DNA of 64,000 nt from Paraburkholderia sp. PGU19 (GTDB taxonomy: Bacteria > Pseudomonadota > Gammaproteobacteria > Burkholderiales > Burkholderiaceae): NCBI RefSeq assembly GCF_013426915.1, contig NZ_AP023180.1:1674001-1738000 (forward strand). Reading direction: 5' to 3'. This document shows positions 28,411 to 38,104 of this stretch, in pieces. The translations under genes and the position numbers were made by a program. The number at the start of each line of letters is the position of its first letter. Position 1 is the stretch's first letter. Under the pieces are notes generated by a model that was not told the origin of the DNA, ran no database searches, and saw only the letters and a program-made list of their open reading frames with translations.

Positions 28411-29487
28411 CTATCGGTCATCCCCGGTTGCCACAAACGCCATACCATGTGGGCTCATCAGATTGGTCACGAGGGGCAGCAGTGCACCGCTGCCCAGGTC
28501 GAGCTGACCCACGTAAGCCGGCACGGCCGGCGTGCCATTCGTCGCAGCGACGCCCGTCGATGCGGAGAACGCTGCGCCGCGCTGCCACACATCGGCGCTG
28601 ATCTTGTAGACCTTGTTGGCCTTCGTGTCCGACACGAGCAGGTAGCCGCGTCGTGAAGTCGCAAATACCGTGTCGTCGACCTGAACTCGACCGAGTAGCG
28701 GCAGATATTGCAGCTGCGGCTCAGTGCCCGGCGCGCGCCACAGTATGAGCTGGCCATCACCCTGGTCATCAAGCAGCACATCACCCGACGGAGTGAGCGT
28801 CATCGAATCCGGATCGGTCAGGTTGAGCCGCGTCACTGTGCCGAAAGGAATGTTGCTCGCGGTAGGCGTGCCGGACAATACCGCGGACACGTCAATCGTA
28901 CCGTCAGATTCGAGAATGGCCCGCACGATCGACGGCCCTATATTCTGACCTTGTCCATTCAGTGTGGGATTGGATGCGCTGAAAAAGGCCTGGCCGTCCT
29001 TGAAGATGACGTCATCGTAACCGCCACCGTGCGGTGGCTTGCCGAAGACGTAGCGCCTGGTGCGGCCCGTTGCGGAATCGATGGTGACGAGGTTGGCATT
29101 CGCATCCTCGTTTTGCACGGCCCAGATTTCACGCGTGTACGGATTCACTTTCAGACCATCGTTGTGTCCCATGACGGTGATCGACCGCTGGACCTTGCCG
29201 TCCAGTGAGTATTCGACAATCTGGCTTTGCGCGTTACCGGAACCATCGGGTGCACCGCCATTTGCATAACCGACCCAGACGTGGTCATCGAGTACGGCGA
29301 GCGAATCCGGCGCGCTGGATCCGGCTGGCGGCACAGCAAAAACGTTGATGCTGAAGCCCGGCGTGAGGACGGGACTCGTTGATGTTTGCGCGGCGGCGTT
29401 GCCCGCCGCGAACGACAAAGCGGACAAGCCCAGCACGCCGCAAGTGAAGACGCGGCTGGCTGCGGCAACAGGTCGAAGGGATCGCAT
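28411..29487 (-). CDS. Secreted NHL/SMP-30-like beta-propeller protein
   Basis: The product has 358 residues, with a signal peptide (VFTCGVLGLSALSFAAG, cleavage near AAAQ). The mature part has repeated propeller-like strands such as VWVGYANGG, EIWAVQNEDANANLVTID and GDVLLDDQGDGQLILW. It is likely periplasmic. It could bind a ligand or be a lactonase-type enzyme, but no catalytic signature is clear. AGGAGC precedes the ATG. Confidence 0.75.
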   Translation of the reverse strand: MRSLRPVAAASRVFTCGVLGLSALSFAAGNAAAQTSTSPVLTPGFSINVFAVPPAGSSAPDSLAVLDDHVWVGYANGGAPDGSGNAQSQIVEYSLDGKVQRSITVMGHNDGLKVNPYTREIWAVQNEDANANLVTIDSATGRTRRYVFGKPPHGGGYDDVIFKDGQAFFSASNPTLNGQGQNIGPSIVRAILESDGTIDVSAVLSGTPTASNIPFGTVTRLNLTDPDSMTLTPSGDVLLDDQGDGQLILWRAPGTEPQLQYLPLLGRVQVDDTVFATSRRGYLLVSDTKANKVYKISADVWQRGAAFSASTGVAATNGTPAVPAYVGQLDLGSGALLPLVTNLMSPHGMAFVATGDDR

Positions 29488-30380
29488 GTTTAGCTCCTGA
29501 GACGTGTACGCGGATGAGAATGCATGGAAGGTGGACGCAATGGTCCGAGTTCGAACGTGTGTAATGCCTTGAAATACCGCGTAGGTGATGGAAACATGCG
29601 ATCGTGACCGAAGGGTGTCACGGGGCGAGAAAAGAAAATCGCAGATTGGTTGGCAATCTGCAATATCGCATCAGCGCGACGTAATGGAGACACGCAACGC
29701 CTCGGGCTGATCGCGACGTGCATGCATCGTGCGGGACACACGGCGCATCTAGCAAATCAGCGTTCTCGCGCGGCAAAGCGCTTCATTCGCGACGACGTCA
29801 TTCAATTCACAACGTGACGGTTATTGTGACGCTGTCAGCGCAGATCGAACCATTCGCTTATCAGGAATGGAACTTGTTCTCACATTCAATCATCGCGCGT
29901 CAACCTGACTGAATTGCGCTTCTGCTGATTAAAGTTAGCAGTGTTTCAAGCGATCTGAACGCCCCCTCAGTTTCCCCAAAGGTAGCTCATTCAATCGAGA
30001 TAATGATTGGCGATCAGTGTGCTCTGTGGCATCACTTGCAGAGAAGAACTGTACCTAATCAATCAGTGTGTCCCAGTTCCAGCGCCGGGAATGTTTGCTG
30101 TCGGAATAGTCACCCCCATTTTCTTACCGTTTGGTAAATAATCTATTTCCGGATCGGCGGTGAAAACGAAATGCGATTGTAACTTCTGCCTGATATAAAC
30201 CTCCGAGATGTCGAAAGCCCCTTTTTTATCCGACCTCCATTGCGATTTGGCAACGCGAAACCCGCTGGCTGCGAACCATACGTTCGTTGAATCTGTGGGG
30301 CTTCGCGTTTCTGATCGTCACATTTCCGGCGCCGTGGATTCTACTCTGCGCCTGTCTGGCTTCACGCTCCTGGAGCACTC
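29488..30380. other. Long intergenic region upstream of hpnJ
   Basis: About 890 bases, AT-richer than the flanking genes between 29800 and 30250. It must hold the promoters of the propeller gene and of hpnJ. No coding frame is supported. Confidence 0.4.
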
Positions 30381-31802
30381 ATGAAAACCCTGTTCTTGCA
30401 GGCGCCGTCGTACGACGGGTTTGATGGTGGTGCGGGTTCGCGCTATCAGGCCAAGCGTGAGATTCGCTCGTTCTGGTATCCGACGTGGCTCGCGCAGCCC
30501 GCCGCACTCATCCCCGACAGCCGTGTGCTCGACGCCCCTGCCGACGGCCTGTCCGTCGACATATCACTCGAGATCGCGCAGCAATACGATCTGGTAATCA
30601 TCCACACCAGCACGCCGTCCTTTCCGACCGACGCACTGTTCGCCGAAGACCTGAAGAAGCGCAAGCCTTCCGTGCTGATCGGCATGGTCGGTGCGAAGGT
30701 CGCCGTCGATCCGCACAACTCGCTGACGGCGAGCGCGGCGATCGATTTCGTTTGCCGTGAAGAGTTCGACTTTACCTGCAAGGAAATCGCCGAAGGTCTG
30801 CCGTTCGCGCAGATCAAAGGCCTGAGCTATCGCGCGGCCGACGGTTCGATCGAGCACAATGAGGCACGCCCGATCCTCGAGAACATGGACGAGCTGCCGT
30901 TCGTCGCACCGGTCTACAAGCGCGATCTGAAGATCGACAACTACTTCATCGGCTATCTGAAGCACCCGTATGTGTCGATTTACACGGGCCGCGGCTGCCG
31001 CTCGAAATGCACTTTCTGCCTGTGGCCGCAAACAGTGGGTGGCCATCGCTACCGCACGCGCTCCGTCGAGAACGTGCTCGAAGAAGTGAAGTGGATCCGC
31101 GACAACATGCCCGAAGTGAAGGAGATCATGTTCGACGACGACACCTTCACCGACTTCAAGCCGCGCGTCGAGGAAATCGCGCACGGTCTCGGCAAGCTCG
31201 GCGTCACGTGGTCATGCAACGCGAAGGCGAACGTGCCGTACGCGACGCTGAAGATCATGAAAGAGAACGGCCTGCGCCTGCTGCTGGTCGGCTACGAATC
31301 GGGCGACGACCAGATTCTGCTGAACATCAAGAAGGGCCTGCGCACCGACATCGCGCGACGCTTCTCCGAAGACTGCCGCAAGCTCGGCATCAAGATTCAC
31401 GGCACATTCATTCTCGGCCTGCCGGGCGAGACGCAGGAGACGATCCAGAAGACCATTGAGTACGCGAAGGACATCAATCCACACACGATCCAGGTTTCGC
31501 TCGCCGCGCCGTATCCGGGCACGACGCTTTATAAGCAGGCCGTCGAAAACGGCTGGCTCGAAGAGAACAAGGTGATCAACCTTGTGAGCAAGGAAGGCGT
31601 GCAGCTGGCGGCGATCGGCTATCCGCATCTCTCGCGTGAAGAAATCTATCACCATCTCGAACAGTTCTACCGGCAGTTCTATTTCCGTCCGTCGAAGATC
31701 TGGGAGATCGTGCGCGAGATGCTGGTGAGCTGGGAGATGATGAAGCGGCGTCTGCGTGAAGGTGTGGAGTTCTTCCGTTTCCTGCGCGCACACGAAGCAT
31801 GA
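30381..31802 (+). CDS. hpnJ: Hopanoid biosynthesis B12-binding radical SAM protein HpnJ
   Basis: The product has 473 residues. An N-terminal cobalamin-binding-like domain (to about residue 130) precedes a radical SAM domain with the cluster motif CRSKCTFC and downstream FDDDTF and SCNAKANVPY. The sequence fits HpnJ, which acts in making the composite cyclitol ether head group of bacteriohopanepolyols. It is followed 43 bases later by hpnI. Length and motifs are full. Confidence 0.9.
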   Translation: MKTLFLQAPSYDGFDGGAGSRYQAKREIRSFWYPTWLAQPAALIPDSRVLDAPADGLSVDISLEIAQQYDLVIIHTSTPSFPTDALFAEDLKKRKPSVLIGMVGAKVAVDPHNSLTASAAIDFVCREEFDFTCKEIAEGLPFAQIKGLSYRAADGSIEHNEARPILENMDELPFVAPVYKRDLKIDNYFIGYLKHPYVSIYTGRGCRSKCTFCLWPQTVGGHRYRTRSVENVLEEVKWIRDNMPEVKEIMFDDDTFTDFKPRVEEIAHGLGKLGVTWSCNAKANVPYATLKIMKENGLRLLLVGYESGDDQILLNIKKGLRTDIARRFSEDCRKLGIKIHGTFILGLPGETQETIQKTIEYAKDINPHTIQVSLAAPYPGTTLYKQAVENGWLEENKVINLVSKEGVQLAAIGYPHLSREEIYHHLEQFYRQFYFRPSKIWEIVREMLVSWEMMKRRLREGVEFFRFLRAHEA

Positions 31803-31845
31803 GGGACGTGCGCCGCTCCTGCCGCGCAGCGCAGAGGGGATAAAC

Positions 31846-33108
31846 ATGAAGCGTGTGGCGTGGTTTGTTTGCCCGAGTCTCCTGTTTCTCGTGATCGGAC
31901 TCATCGATCTGCAAGGACCTCTGCGCGCAGTGCATATGCTTCGCTTCTGGTTGGCAGCGGTGTGCGGAACGGGCGCCGCACTCGGCATCGCTTACACGCT
32001 TCTGGCCAGCGCATTGATCCCGCGATTCTTCGCGAGGCCGACTTCTGGTGCCTCCAATTACCCGCCTGTCACGGTCGTCAAGCCGCTACACGGTGACGAG
32101 TGGGATTTGCTCAGCAACCTGTCGAGCTTCTGTCAGCAGGATTATCCAGGGGAAGTGCAGTATCTGTTCGGCGTGCACGATGCGGCAGACCCAGCGCTGA
32201 AATCGGTTGACGAGTTGCGCTCGCTCTACCCCCTGGCGCACATCACCGTGGTAGCGGATGCTCGCCTGTACGGACCGAACAGGAAGATCGGCAACATCGT
32301 GAACATGCTGCCGCAGGCCGCGCATGATGTGATGATCTTTGCAGACAGCGATGTGAGTGTGAGCACGGATTATTTGCGCGTCATCGTCGGCGAATTGCAA
32401 AAGCCGGGTGTGGGCCTCGTAACGTGCATCTATGGCGGGAAATCAGCCCCTGGACTGTGGCCGAGTCTGGCTGCCAATGCGATCAACTATCATTTTTTTC
32501 CCGGCGTTATAACCGGCTTGACACTGGGTCTGGCAGAACCATGTATGGGACCGACGATTGCAATGCGTCGCGCTACGCTGGAGAGGATCGGCGGTTTCGA
32601 GCAGTTTGCCCATCACCTTGCCGAGGACCACGCGATCGGCCAGGCGGTGCGTATGACCGGTGAGAGCGTTGCGATTCCACCGTTCTCCATTTCCCATGCC
32701 TGCGTAGAAACGAGTGCCACGAGACTGATCTCGCACGAATTGCGCTGGAGCCGCACGATCCGCTCCATCGACCCGGCAGGCCATCTTGGTTCTGCGCTGA
32801 TGCATCCGTTCGCGTTTGCCATCCTGGCGGTCGCGATGTCGGGTGCGGCGCCCTGGTCATGGTCACTTGCTGCGGTCGCGCTCCTGACGCGCGCATGGTT
32901 AAAGTTGCGGGCGGACCAGGCTTTGGGCCACGTCGATCGGAGGCTTTGGTTGTTGCCAATATGGGACATTGCATTGTTTCTTGTTTTCGTCGCGAGCCAC
33001 ATTTCGACGCGGGTGACCTGGCGCGGCTTTACTTTCCGCGTCGACGGAAACGGCATGCTACATCCGCTACGCGACGAAGAGGAAAAGCCGGGACGACAGC
33101 CAACATAA
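31846..33108 (+). CDS. hpnI: Hopanoid biosynthesis glycosyltransferase HpnI
   Basis: The product has 420 residues. Two N-terminal membrane helices (to about residue 65) are followed by a family 2 glycosyltransferase domain (VTVVKPLHGDEWD, IFADSDVSVS as the DxD block, LAEDHAIG, and HELRWSRTIR as the QxxRW-like motif) and C-terminal membrane helices. HpnI adds N-acetylglucosamine to bacteriohopanetetrol. GAGGGG just upstream supports the start at ATG 31846. No hpnK deacetylase follows in the window. Confidence 0.9.
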   Translation: MKRVAWFVCPSLLFLVIGLIDLQGPLRAVHMLRFWLAAVCGTGAALGIAYTLLASALIPRFFARPTSGASNYPPVTVVKPLHGDEWDLLSNLSSFCQQDYPGEVQYLFGVHDAADPALKSVDELRSLYPLAHITVVADARLYGPNRKIGNIVNMLPQAAHDVMIFADSDVSVSTDYLRVIVGELQKPGVGLVTCIYGGKSAPGLWPSLAANAINYHFFPGVITGLTLGLAEPCMGPTIAMRRATLERIGGFEQFAHHLAEDHAIGQAVRMTGESVAIPPFSISHACVETSATRLISHELRWSRTIRSIDPAGHLGSALMHPFAFAILAVAMSGAAPWSWSLAAVALLTRAWLKLRADQALGHVDRRLWLLPIWDIALFLVFVASHISTRVTWRGFTFRVDGNGMLHPLRDEEEKPGRQPT

Positions 33109-33366
33109 TCTGGCACACGTGCCGAACATCGGCGGACCAACCCGGGTTGGGAGGCGAGTCCCTCGTGGTTTTGATGTAGTGAACGACCGCTGAGTTTCCG
33201 CTCCATGAGCTGATCCGGGTTCCGTTCTGAATCATCTTGTGCCCTCCGCCGCTCTACGCTCCTGTCGATTCGCCAAGCGACCGGGTGGATCATTTTCCTT
33301 CGCTCCGGAAACTGACACCGGCAAGCCAGGTGCGACACCGGGCGGTTCGGCGTGGATCGGAGCCCC

Positions 33367-34614
33367 TCAAGAAAGCCGGCCCCTCCCGGCGCCTATCAGC
33401 GCCGCGGCACAAACCATCCCTGCAATCCCGCAGAGCAGCCACAGATACCCTTTTCGCGGCCGCTGCTGATACGGCAGCACAGTAACGCTGAGCGCGAGGA
33501 GCAAGCCGAGCACAAGGGGCAACATCAGTGCGTTGAGGACCTGTGCTGCGACGTTCAACATGACCAGGTCTGGTGCCAGCCAGACCACGCAGGCGCTGCC
33601 AGTAACGGAAGCCACGTACACCCCGTAGAACCAGGGCGCCGTCGTGGGGCGGTCTTCGAGCGACCGCCGGTATCCCGCCACTTCACCCAGCCCCCATGCG
33701 AGCGCCAGTGAGCTGACAATGGCTGCGACCACAGATGCGCCCAGCACACCAGCGCTGAACAGAATTCGTCCCGCCTGTGCGCCTACCACTGTCGCGAGCG
33801 CATCACTGATTTCCCCGATGCTCTGCAAAGAGCGCGGTTGACCATTTCCCGACAGCGTCGCCGCTGCGGCGACAAGGACAGCGGCGGTCAACAGCTGCGT
33901 GAGTACCGCGCCGACAGCCGTTTCAACCCGGGCCGCCATATGATCTGCTGGAGAGAGCTTTTTGTCCGCTACGGCCGCCTGCTGATAGAAGATCATCCAC
34001 GGATTGAAGGTCGCTCCAATCAGCGCAGCAGCAAGGTAGCCAAATTCGCGGTTGCCGACGGGCAGATGGGGCAACTGACGCAGCAGGTCACGAAAGTGCG
34101 GATGCGCCTTCCAGGCAACTGCAAAGAACGTCAGTTCAAAGGCCCCGATGACGATCGCGATCTTGTCGGCGCGTTTATGCGAGCCGGTCAGCACGGTACC
34201 AATCAGGACGACGACTGCAAGCGGCAGCGTGACGGAGCGGGAGATGCCATACATTTCGCCGACGCCTGCGACGCCAGTGAACTCAGTGACCAGTGAACCG
34301 AACACTGCAATGGCCAGCCCGAGCGCTGAAACCCATGCCCACTGGGAACCAAAGTGCATGCGGATCAGTTCACCGTAGCCTCGCCCGGTAAAGATGCCCA
34401 GACGGACCGTGAGTTCCTGAACCATGTAGAGCAGAGGAATAAGTCCAAGCAGCACCGGCAACAGTTGCAGGCCCCATTGTGCGCCGCTCTGCGCGGCTGT
34501 CACGATATTTCCCGCGTCGCAGTCCGCGAGCATGACAAGCACTCCCGGTCCCCATAACGCGACCCTACGAAGACCCGGGGTGAATCCTGGTCCGGGAAGG
34601 AGAGAATCCGGCAT
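33367..34614 (-). CDS. NRAMP-related divalent metal transporter
   Basis: The product has 415 residues and about 11 hydrophobic segments. The first membrane segment carries LADCDAGNIVTAAQSG, where classical NRAMP has DPGN. The sixth reads ALIGATFNPWMIFYQQ, where classical NRAMP has the metal-binding MPH motif, so the Mn/Fe-selecting methionine is missing. It therefore belongs to the wider NRAMP family, perhaps a Mg2+ or unknown cation carrier. I start at ATG 34614, not the longer frame to 34767. Confidence 0.82.
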   Translation of the reverse strand: MPDSLLPGPGFTPGLRRVALWGPGVLVMLADCDAGNIVTAAQSGAQWGLQLLPVLLGLIPLLYMVQELTVRLGIFTGRGYGELIRMHFGSQWAWVSALGLAIAVFGSLVTEFTGVAGVGEMYGISRSVTLPLAVVVLIGTVLTGSHKRADKIAIVIGAFELTFFAVAWKAHPHFRDLLRQLPHLPVGNREFGYLAAALIGATFNPWMIFYQQAAVADKKLSPADHMAARVETAVGAVLTQLLTAAVLVAAAATLSGNGQPRSLQSIGEISDALATVVGAQAGRILFSAGVLGASVVAAIVSSLALAWGLGEVAGYRRSLEDRPTTAPWFYGVYVASVTGSACVVWLAPDLVMLNVAAQVLNALMLPLVLGLLLALSVTVLPYQQRPRKGYLWLLCGIAGMVCAAALIGAGRGRLS

Positions 34615-34975
34615 GCGAATTGAAAGGCAGTGAAGGTAGTATTCCCGTGCGGATTGTAGCGTGCCTCGCACGGTCGGCTGGCATGTCGCGAGTGAGATAC
34701 ACACTGAAAGATCCGTCTCTGCGGGCCGCATCGCAGATGCTTTCTTGCCCGTTTTTTCTACTTGCATGTTCCGGTGAAAGTGATTGAAACGTACATCCTG
34801 TTAGGCGGTGGCTTCGGGCTTGCATTGTTGATCGCAGTCTGGGGAATCTGGCATCTCAGGTAACCCGGCAAACAGCGAGACTGCCGATGGAGCTGCGAGG
34901 TGGTGGCGTTGTCATGAAAAGCGTCCTATCAGGCCAGACAGAAATATTTTCATTAGAAGCAATCGTATATTCGTA
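34615..34975. other. Intergenic region between divergent genes
   Basis: About 360 bases. A possible 29-codon GTG-started membrane peptide at about 34774-34863 is open but has no ribosome site, so I do not call it. Confidence 0.4.
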
Positions 34976-35431
34976 ATGCACCCAGGTCATCACCCGGCCA
35001 GAGCGACCGGTCAAGAGAAACGGCGCAGTTTGACGCTCATTCAGAGTATGGTGTTGATCGCGATTCTTGGCGTGCTCGCGGTGCTGATCGTGCCGAAGAT
35101 CATGACTCATTCGAGTGAGGCGCGTCGAGACGCGGCGCGCCACGACATCGAAACGATCACGCGGGCACTCAAGCTTTATCGCAGCGACAATGGGTACTAC
35201 CCCACCCAGAAGCAAGGGCTGCGCGCGTTGATTGAAAAGCCCTCCACCGACCCGGCGCCCAACAGATGGAAGTCCGGTGGCTATCTGGAGCGTCTGCCGA
35301 AGGATCCGTGGGGGCATTCCTATCAGTATTTGAACCCGGGTGTCCATGACGAGATTGATGTGTTCAGCTATGGTGCCGCGGGCAAGTCTGGTAGTGGGGG
35401 GGACGAGACCGACATAGGGTCATGGCACTGA
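34976..35431 (+). CDS. Orphan GspG-like major pseudopilin
   Basis: The product has 151 residues. After a polar leader comes SLTLIQSMVLIAILGVLAVLIVP, the N-terminal helix of a type II secretion pseudopilin, and then the GspG core (YRSDNGYYPTQKQGLRAL, YLERLPKDPWGHSYQYLNPG). The prepilin peptidase site is abnormal: Ser instead of Gly at -1 and Gln instead of Glu at +5. No other gsp genes are nearby. The ribosome site is weak. It is either a divergent homologue or a decaying copy. Confidence 0.65.
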   Translation: MHPGHHPARATGQEKRRSLTLIQSMVLIAILGVLAVLIVPKIMTHSSEARRDAARHDIETITRALKLYRSDNGYYPTQKQGLRALIEKPSTDPAPNRWKSGGYLERLPKDPWGHSYQYLNPGVHDEIDVFSYGAAGKSGSGGDETDIGSWH

Positions 35432-35439
35432 CGCGTACC

Positions 35440-35862
35440 ACGGACACGCAGCCCGGTGCCATAGACGACTGAGAGCGCGGTCTGGTGCTTGAGGTTGGCC
35501 GTTGCGGCGATGAGCCGCCGCACTTCATTGGGGCTGAGCACGACGGGCAATATGCGGGGCACGCGCACCGGTTGCATCCTGACCATCAGTTCGGGCCGGT
35601 CGAGCGCGACTGTGAAGAAGAACTTCAGGCCGGTGATCGCGTGGTTCAGCGACACGGCCGATGTGCCGTGGTCGACCAGATAGAGCTGGTAGCGGCGCAG
35701 GTCCTCGACCGTGGCCGTGTCAGGTGAGCGCCCGAGAAACCGGGTGAACTCACGCACGATGTGCAGGCAGATGTCCTGCATCCTGGGGGCAAGCTGGCGC
35801 ATGCGCGTGTCGTCGCTCATGCGCTGGCGCAGCGGACTGACGTTTGACTGTGAGGAGGTCAT
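35440..35862 (-). pseudogene. Truncated tyrosine recombinase/integrase
   Basis: From ATG 35862 the frame gives an N-terminal core-binding domain (VREFTRFLGRSPDTATVEDL, RRYQLYLVDHGTS, LNHAITGLKFFF) and the first catalytic strand-helix (LSPNEVRRLIAATANL, ALSVVYGTGLR). It then diverges at about 35445 into unrelated sequence. The catalytic Arg-His-Tyr region is gone. It resembles the recombinases that accompany IS91-like or integron-like elements. It is a cut end of a mobile element beside the pseudopilin. Confidence 0.75.
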
Positions 35863-36178
35863 GATTCGGCTCCTGCTGGAGAACGAGGCGGATTGCCTCA
35901 TTCGCCAACATACGGAACCGCGATGCCGGCCTGTCCCTGAACACCGGCGTCTGACCGTAGCCCCTACCGCGCGAGCGGTTTGAGTCTGCCGGCCAGTTTC
36001 TGCCACTCGAACAAATGTCACGACGGTCCGCTTGCAACCTGACATGTGACGGACGCGATTCCACTGCGAGTTTCACCGTTCATCGGTGAACGATCCTGGC
36101 AGCGCGCCGTTGCCTGTGCGCTGAGGCTTGCCAGATTGCTGGACTGAGGCGGGGAGTCGGCGCGACGGGCACAGGTGA
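35863..36178. other. Intergenic region
   Basis: About 315 bases between the recombinase remnant and the large propeller gene. No gene is supported. Confidence 0.4.
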
Positions 36179-38104
36179 TCAGGGAGTCCAACGGTAAACA
36201 ACAATGCTGGAGCCGTTGTAGTTATCCTTCGTGACCACGTACTCGCCGGTCGATCGAAGGTAAGATCGAAGACCGTACATCGAATCCACGTCATTGCCGA
36301 CGTACACGTTGCTGGGGTTGCTGTTGATGAACGTGTTGTCCAGGCTGCCCGTCGTCAGGTTGAAGGCATCGATGTTGGGCACGGTGTGGACGTAGCCAAC
36401 GAACAGGTAGTTGCCGGCAGCAGTGAGGGACTTCGGATTGGCACTGGTGAGCGTGATAACCGGGTTCGGGTTGGTCGTGTTGCCGGCGAGCCACCCATGG
36501 TAGACCTCTACGCGGGTTCCGATGCCGGTCCAGTCCGTGCTGCCCGTGATCCGCTGCCCGAGAATCATCGTGTCGCTTTCGGGCAGGTAGATGATGCGGC
36601 TCAGGTCACCGATCGATGCAGGAACTGTCACAGTCACGGGCGTTCCCCATGACGGCTTGCCGTTCGCATCGAACCCGGTCAGCGGCCAGTGCCAGATCTG
36701 GTTGGTCTTGTCGAGCCCGGCCCACACGTCACCCCTGCTGTCGAGGCAGAAGCCGTTGCGAACCCGCGCAGTGGCATTGAATAGCGTGCCCGGCAATACC
36801 CCATCCGGGACGGCAGTGTAGCCCTGGGCAGGGTCAAAGTGGAAGAAGTAGAAGCCGTCGGGGTTCTGGTCAGTGGCGACTAGCACCCTGTTCGCTCCTG
36901 CGCTCGCAATCATGCCGAAGTGCAGGCCGCGCCCCCGGTAAGTCACGTCGAGGCGGGGGTCGGACGGATACGTGAACGGGTCAACGGTGTTAGCGACAAA
37001 CTTCCAGTCCGCACTACCTGTGCCTGAATAGATGTTCACGCCGGAATAGAACACGGTTGCGTCAGCCGCCGGATCGGGGGCGGCTATCGCCTCGAAATTC
37101 AGTGCACGCAGGTTGTAGAGGAGTTTGCCTGTCGGACTGTATTCGTAGAGGTCTGTGCCTCCTGTGCGTCCATGGTCCCATGAGCCTCCCCACGGCTGCG
37201 AGAGGATGTAGAGGTTGCCGGCCGAGTCTTTGCCGATTCCGTCGATGCGCGCGAAGCGCAGGCTCCCCACCTGGCCTTTCGTACCAGTCGTTGTATCCAG
37301 ATAGCCACCCTTCACCCCGAATGTACTGTTCAGCGTCCACGTGCGCGTGTCGTAGATCTTCGCGTTCTGGTCCGGTCCTGCGTCGCCGATCCAAAGATAC
37401 TGCGTGGTTGGGTCGAAGTAGAGCGCATGGGGGACTTCGCCACTGGGCAGGGTGAGCGTATGCAGGATGGTGCCGGTCTGGCTGACCTGAAGGACGGTGC
37501 CCTCTGCCTCCTGAGCGACGAGGATGTTGCCATTGCGGTCGAACGCAACTGCGCCGGGGTCAGTCACGGCAATGTCACGCAGCCAGGTGCCATTGGTGTC
37601 GTAAAGTCGCATGCGCGCGCACGGGTTGTCGCTCGCCACCCAGAAGTGGGACCAGGTGGCGATACCGGTGATCACATCGGCGCGCCGCTCGGCGGTGTCG
37701 CACGAGACCTGGATGCTCTGGTCAAACGTCCCCGTCACCCGGTCGTATCTGATCACCAGGCCGCTCGAGTAGACCCCGTTCACGCGCCCCCACTGGCGCG
37801 GTGCCCAGAGCTTGGTGGCATTGCCGGTGATGGCACTGCCTTGTGGTTCACCATGCGCGCCAATGCTGCCGGCGTTCAAACCACTCTTGTAGATCGCAAT
37901 GCCGCCCTCGTTCTCGTCCCACATGGACGCGGTGTAAATGGTGCCTTCTGGCGCAACCCACATCGAACGCGCGGCGTTACCTACGTGAGTGGCGTTAGTC
38001 CCAAACGTATTCGCTATCCAGTCGGTCGTATACTGCCCCTGACATTCTGACGCGACCGTCGCGCTGAGCACTGCTGCAAAGAATGCGGCACAGATTCGCT
38101 TCAT
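36179..38104 (-). CDS. Large secreted beta-propeller protein
   Basis: The product has 641 residues. The start at MKRICAAFFAAVLSATVAS gives a signal peptide; the frame is open upstream to 38308 but loses it. The mature part has NHL-like repeats (GAVAFDRNGNILVAQEAEG, HALYFDPTTQYLWIGDAG, IDGIGKDSAGNLYILSQPWG). No enzymatic motif is seen. It resembles the other propeller at 28.4-29.5 kb in style but not closely in sequence. It may be a periplasmic or surface binding protein. Confidence 0.72.
   Translation of the reverse strand: MKRICAAFFAAVLSATVASECQGQYTTDWIANTFGTNATHVGNAARSMWVAPEGTIYTASMWDENEGGIAIYKSGLNAGSIGAHGEPQGSAITGNATKLWAPRQWGRVNGVYSSGLVIRYDRVTGTFDQSIQVSCDTAERRADVITGIATWSHFWVASDNPCARMRLYDTNGTWLRDIAVTDPGAVAFDRNGNILVAQEAEGTVLQVSQTGTILHTLTLPSGEVPHALYFDPTTQYLWIGDAGPDQNAKIYDTRTWTLNSTFGVKGGYLDTTTGTKGQVGSLRFARIDGIGKDSAGNLYILSQPWGGSWDHGRTGGTDLYEYSPTGKLLYNLRALNFEAIAAPDPAADATVFYSGVNIYSGTGSADWKFVANTVDPFTYPSDPRLDVTYRGRGLHFGMIASAGANRVLVATDQNPDGFYFFHFDPAQGYTAVPDGVLPGTLFNATARVRNGFCLDSRGDVWAGLDKTNQIWHWPLTGFDANGKPSWGTPVTVTVPASIGDLSRIIYLPESDTMILGQRITGSTDWTGIGTRVEVYHGWLAGNTTNPNPVITLTSANPKSLTAAGNYLFVGYVHTVPNIDAFNLTTGSLDNTFINSNPSNVYVGNDVDSMYGLRSYLRSTGEYVVTKDNYNGSSIVVYRWTP

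Noticed and set aside
34774..34863. 29-codon membrane peptide with a GTG start
   Set aside because: There is no ribosome site and no supporting context; a short hydrophobic frame can arise by chance.
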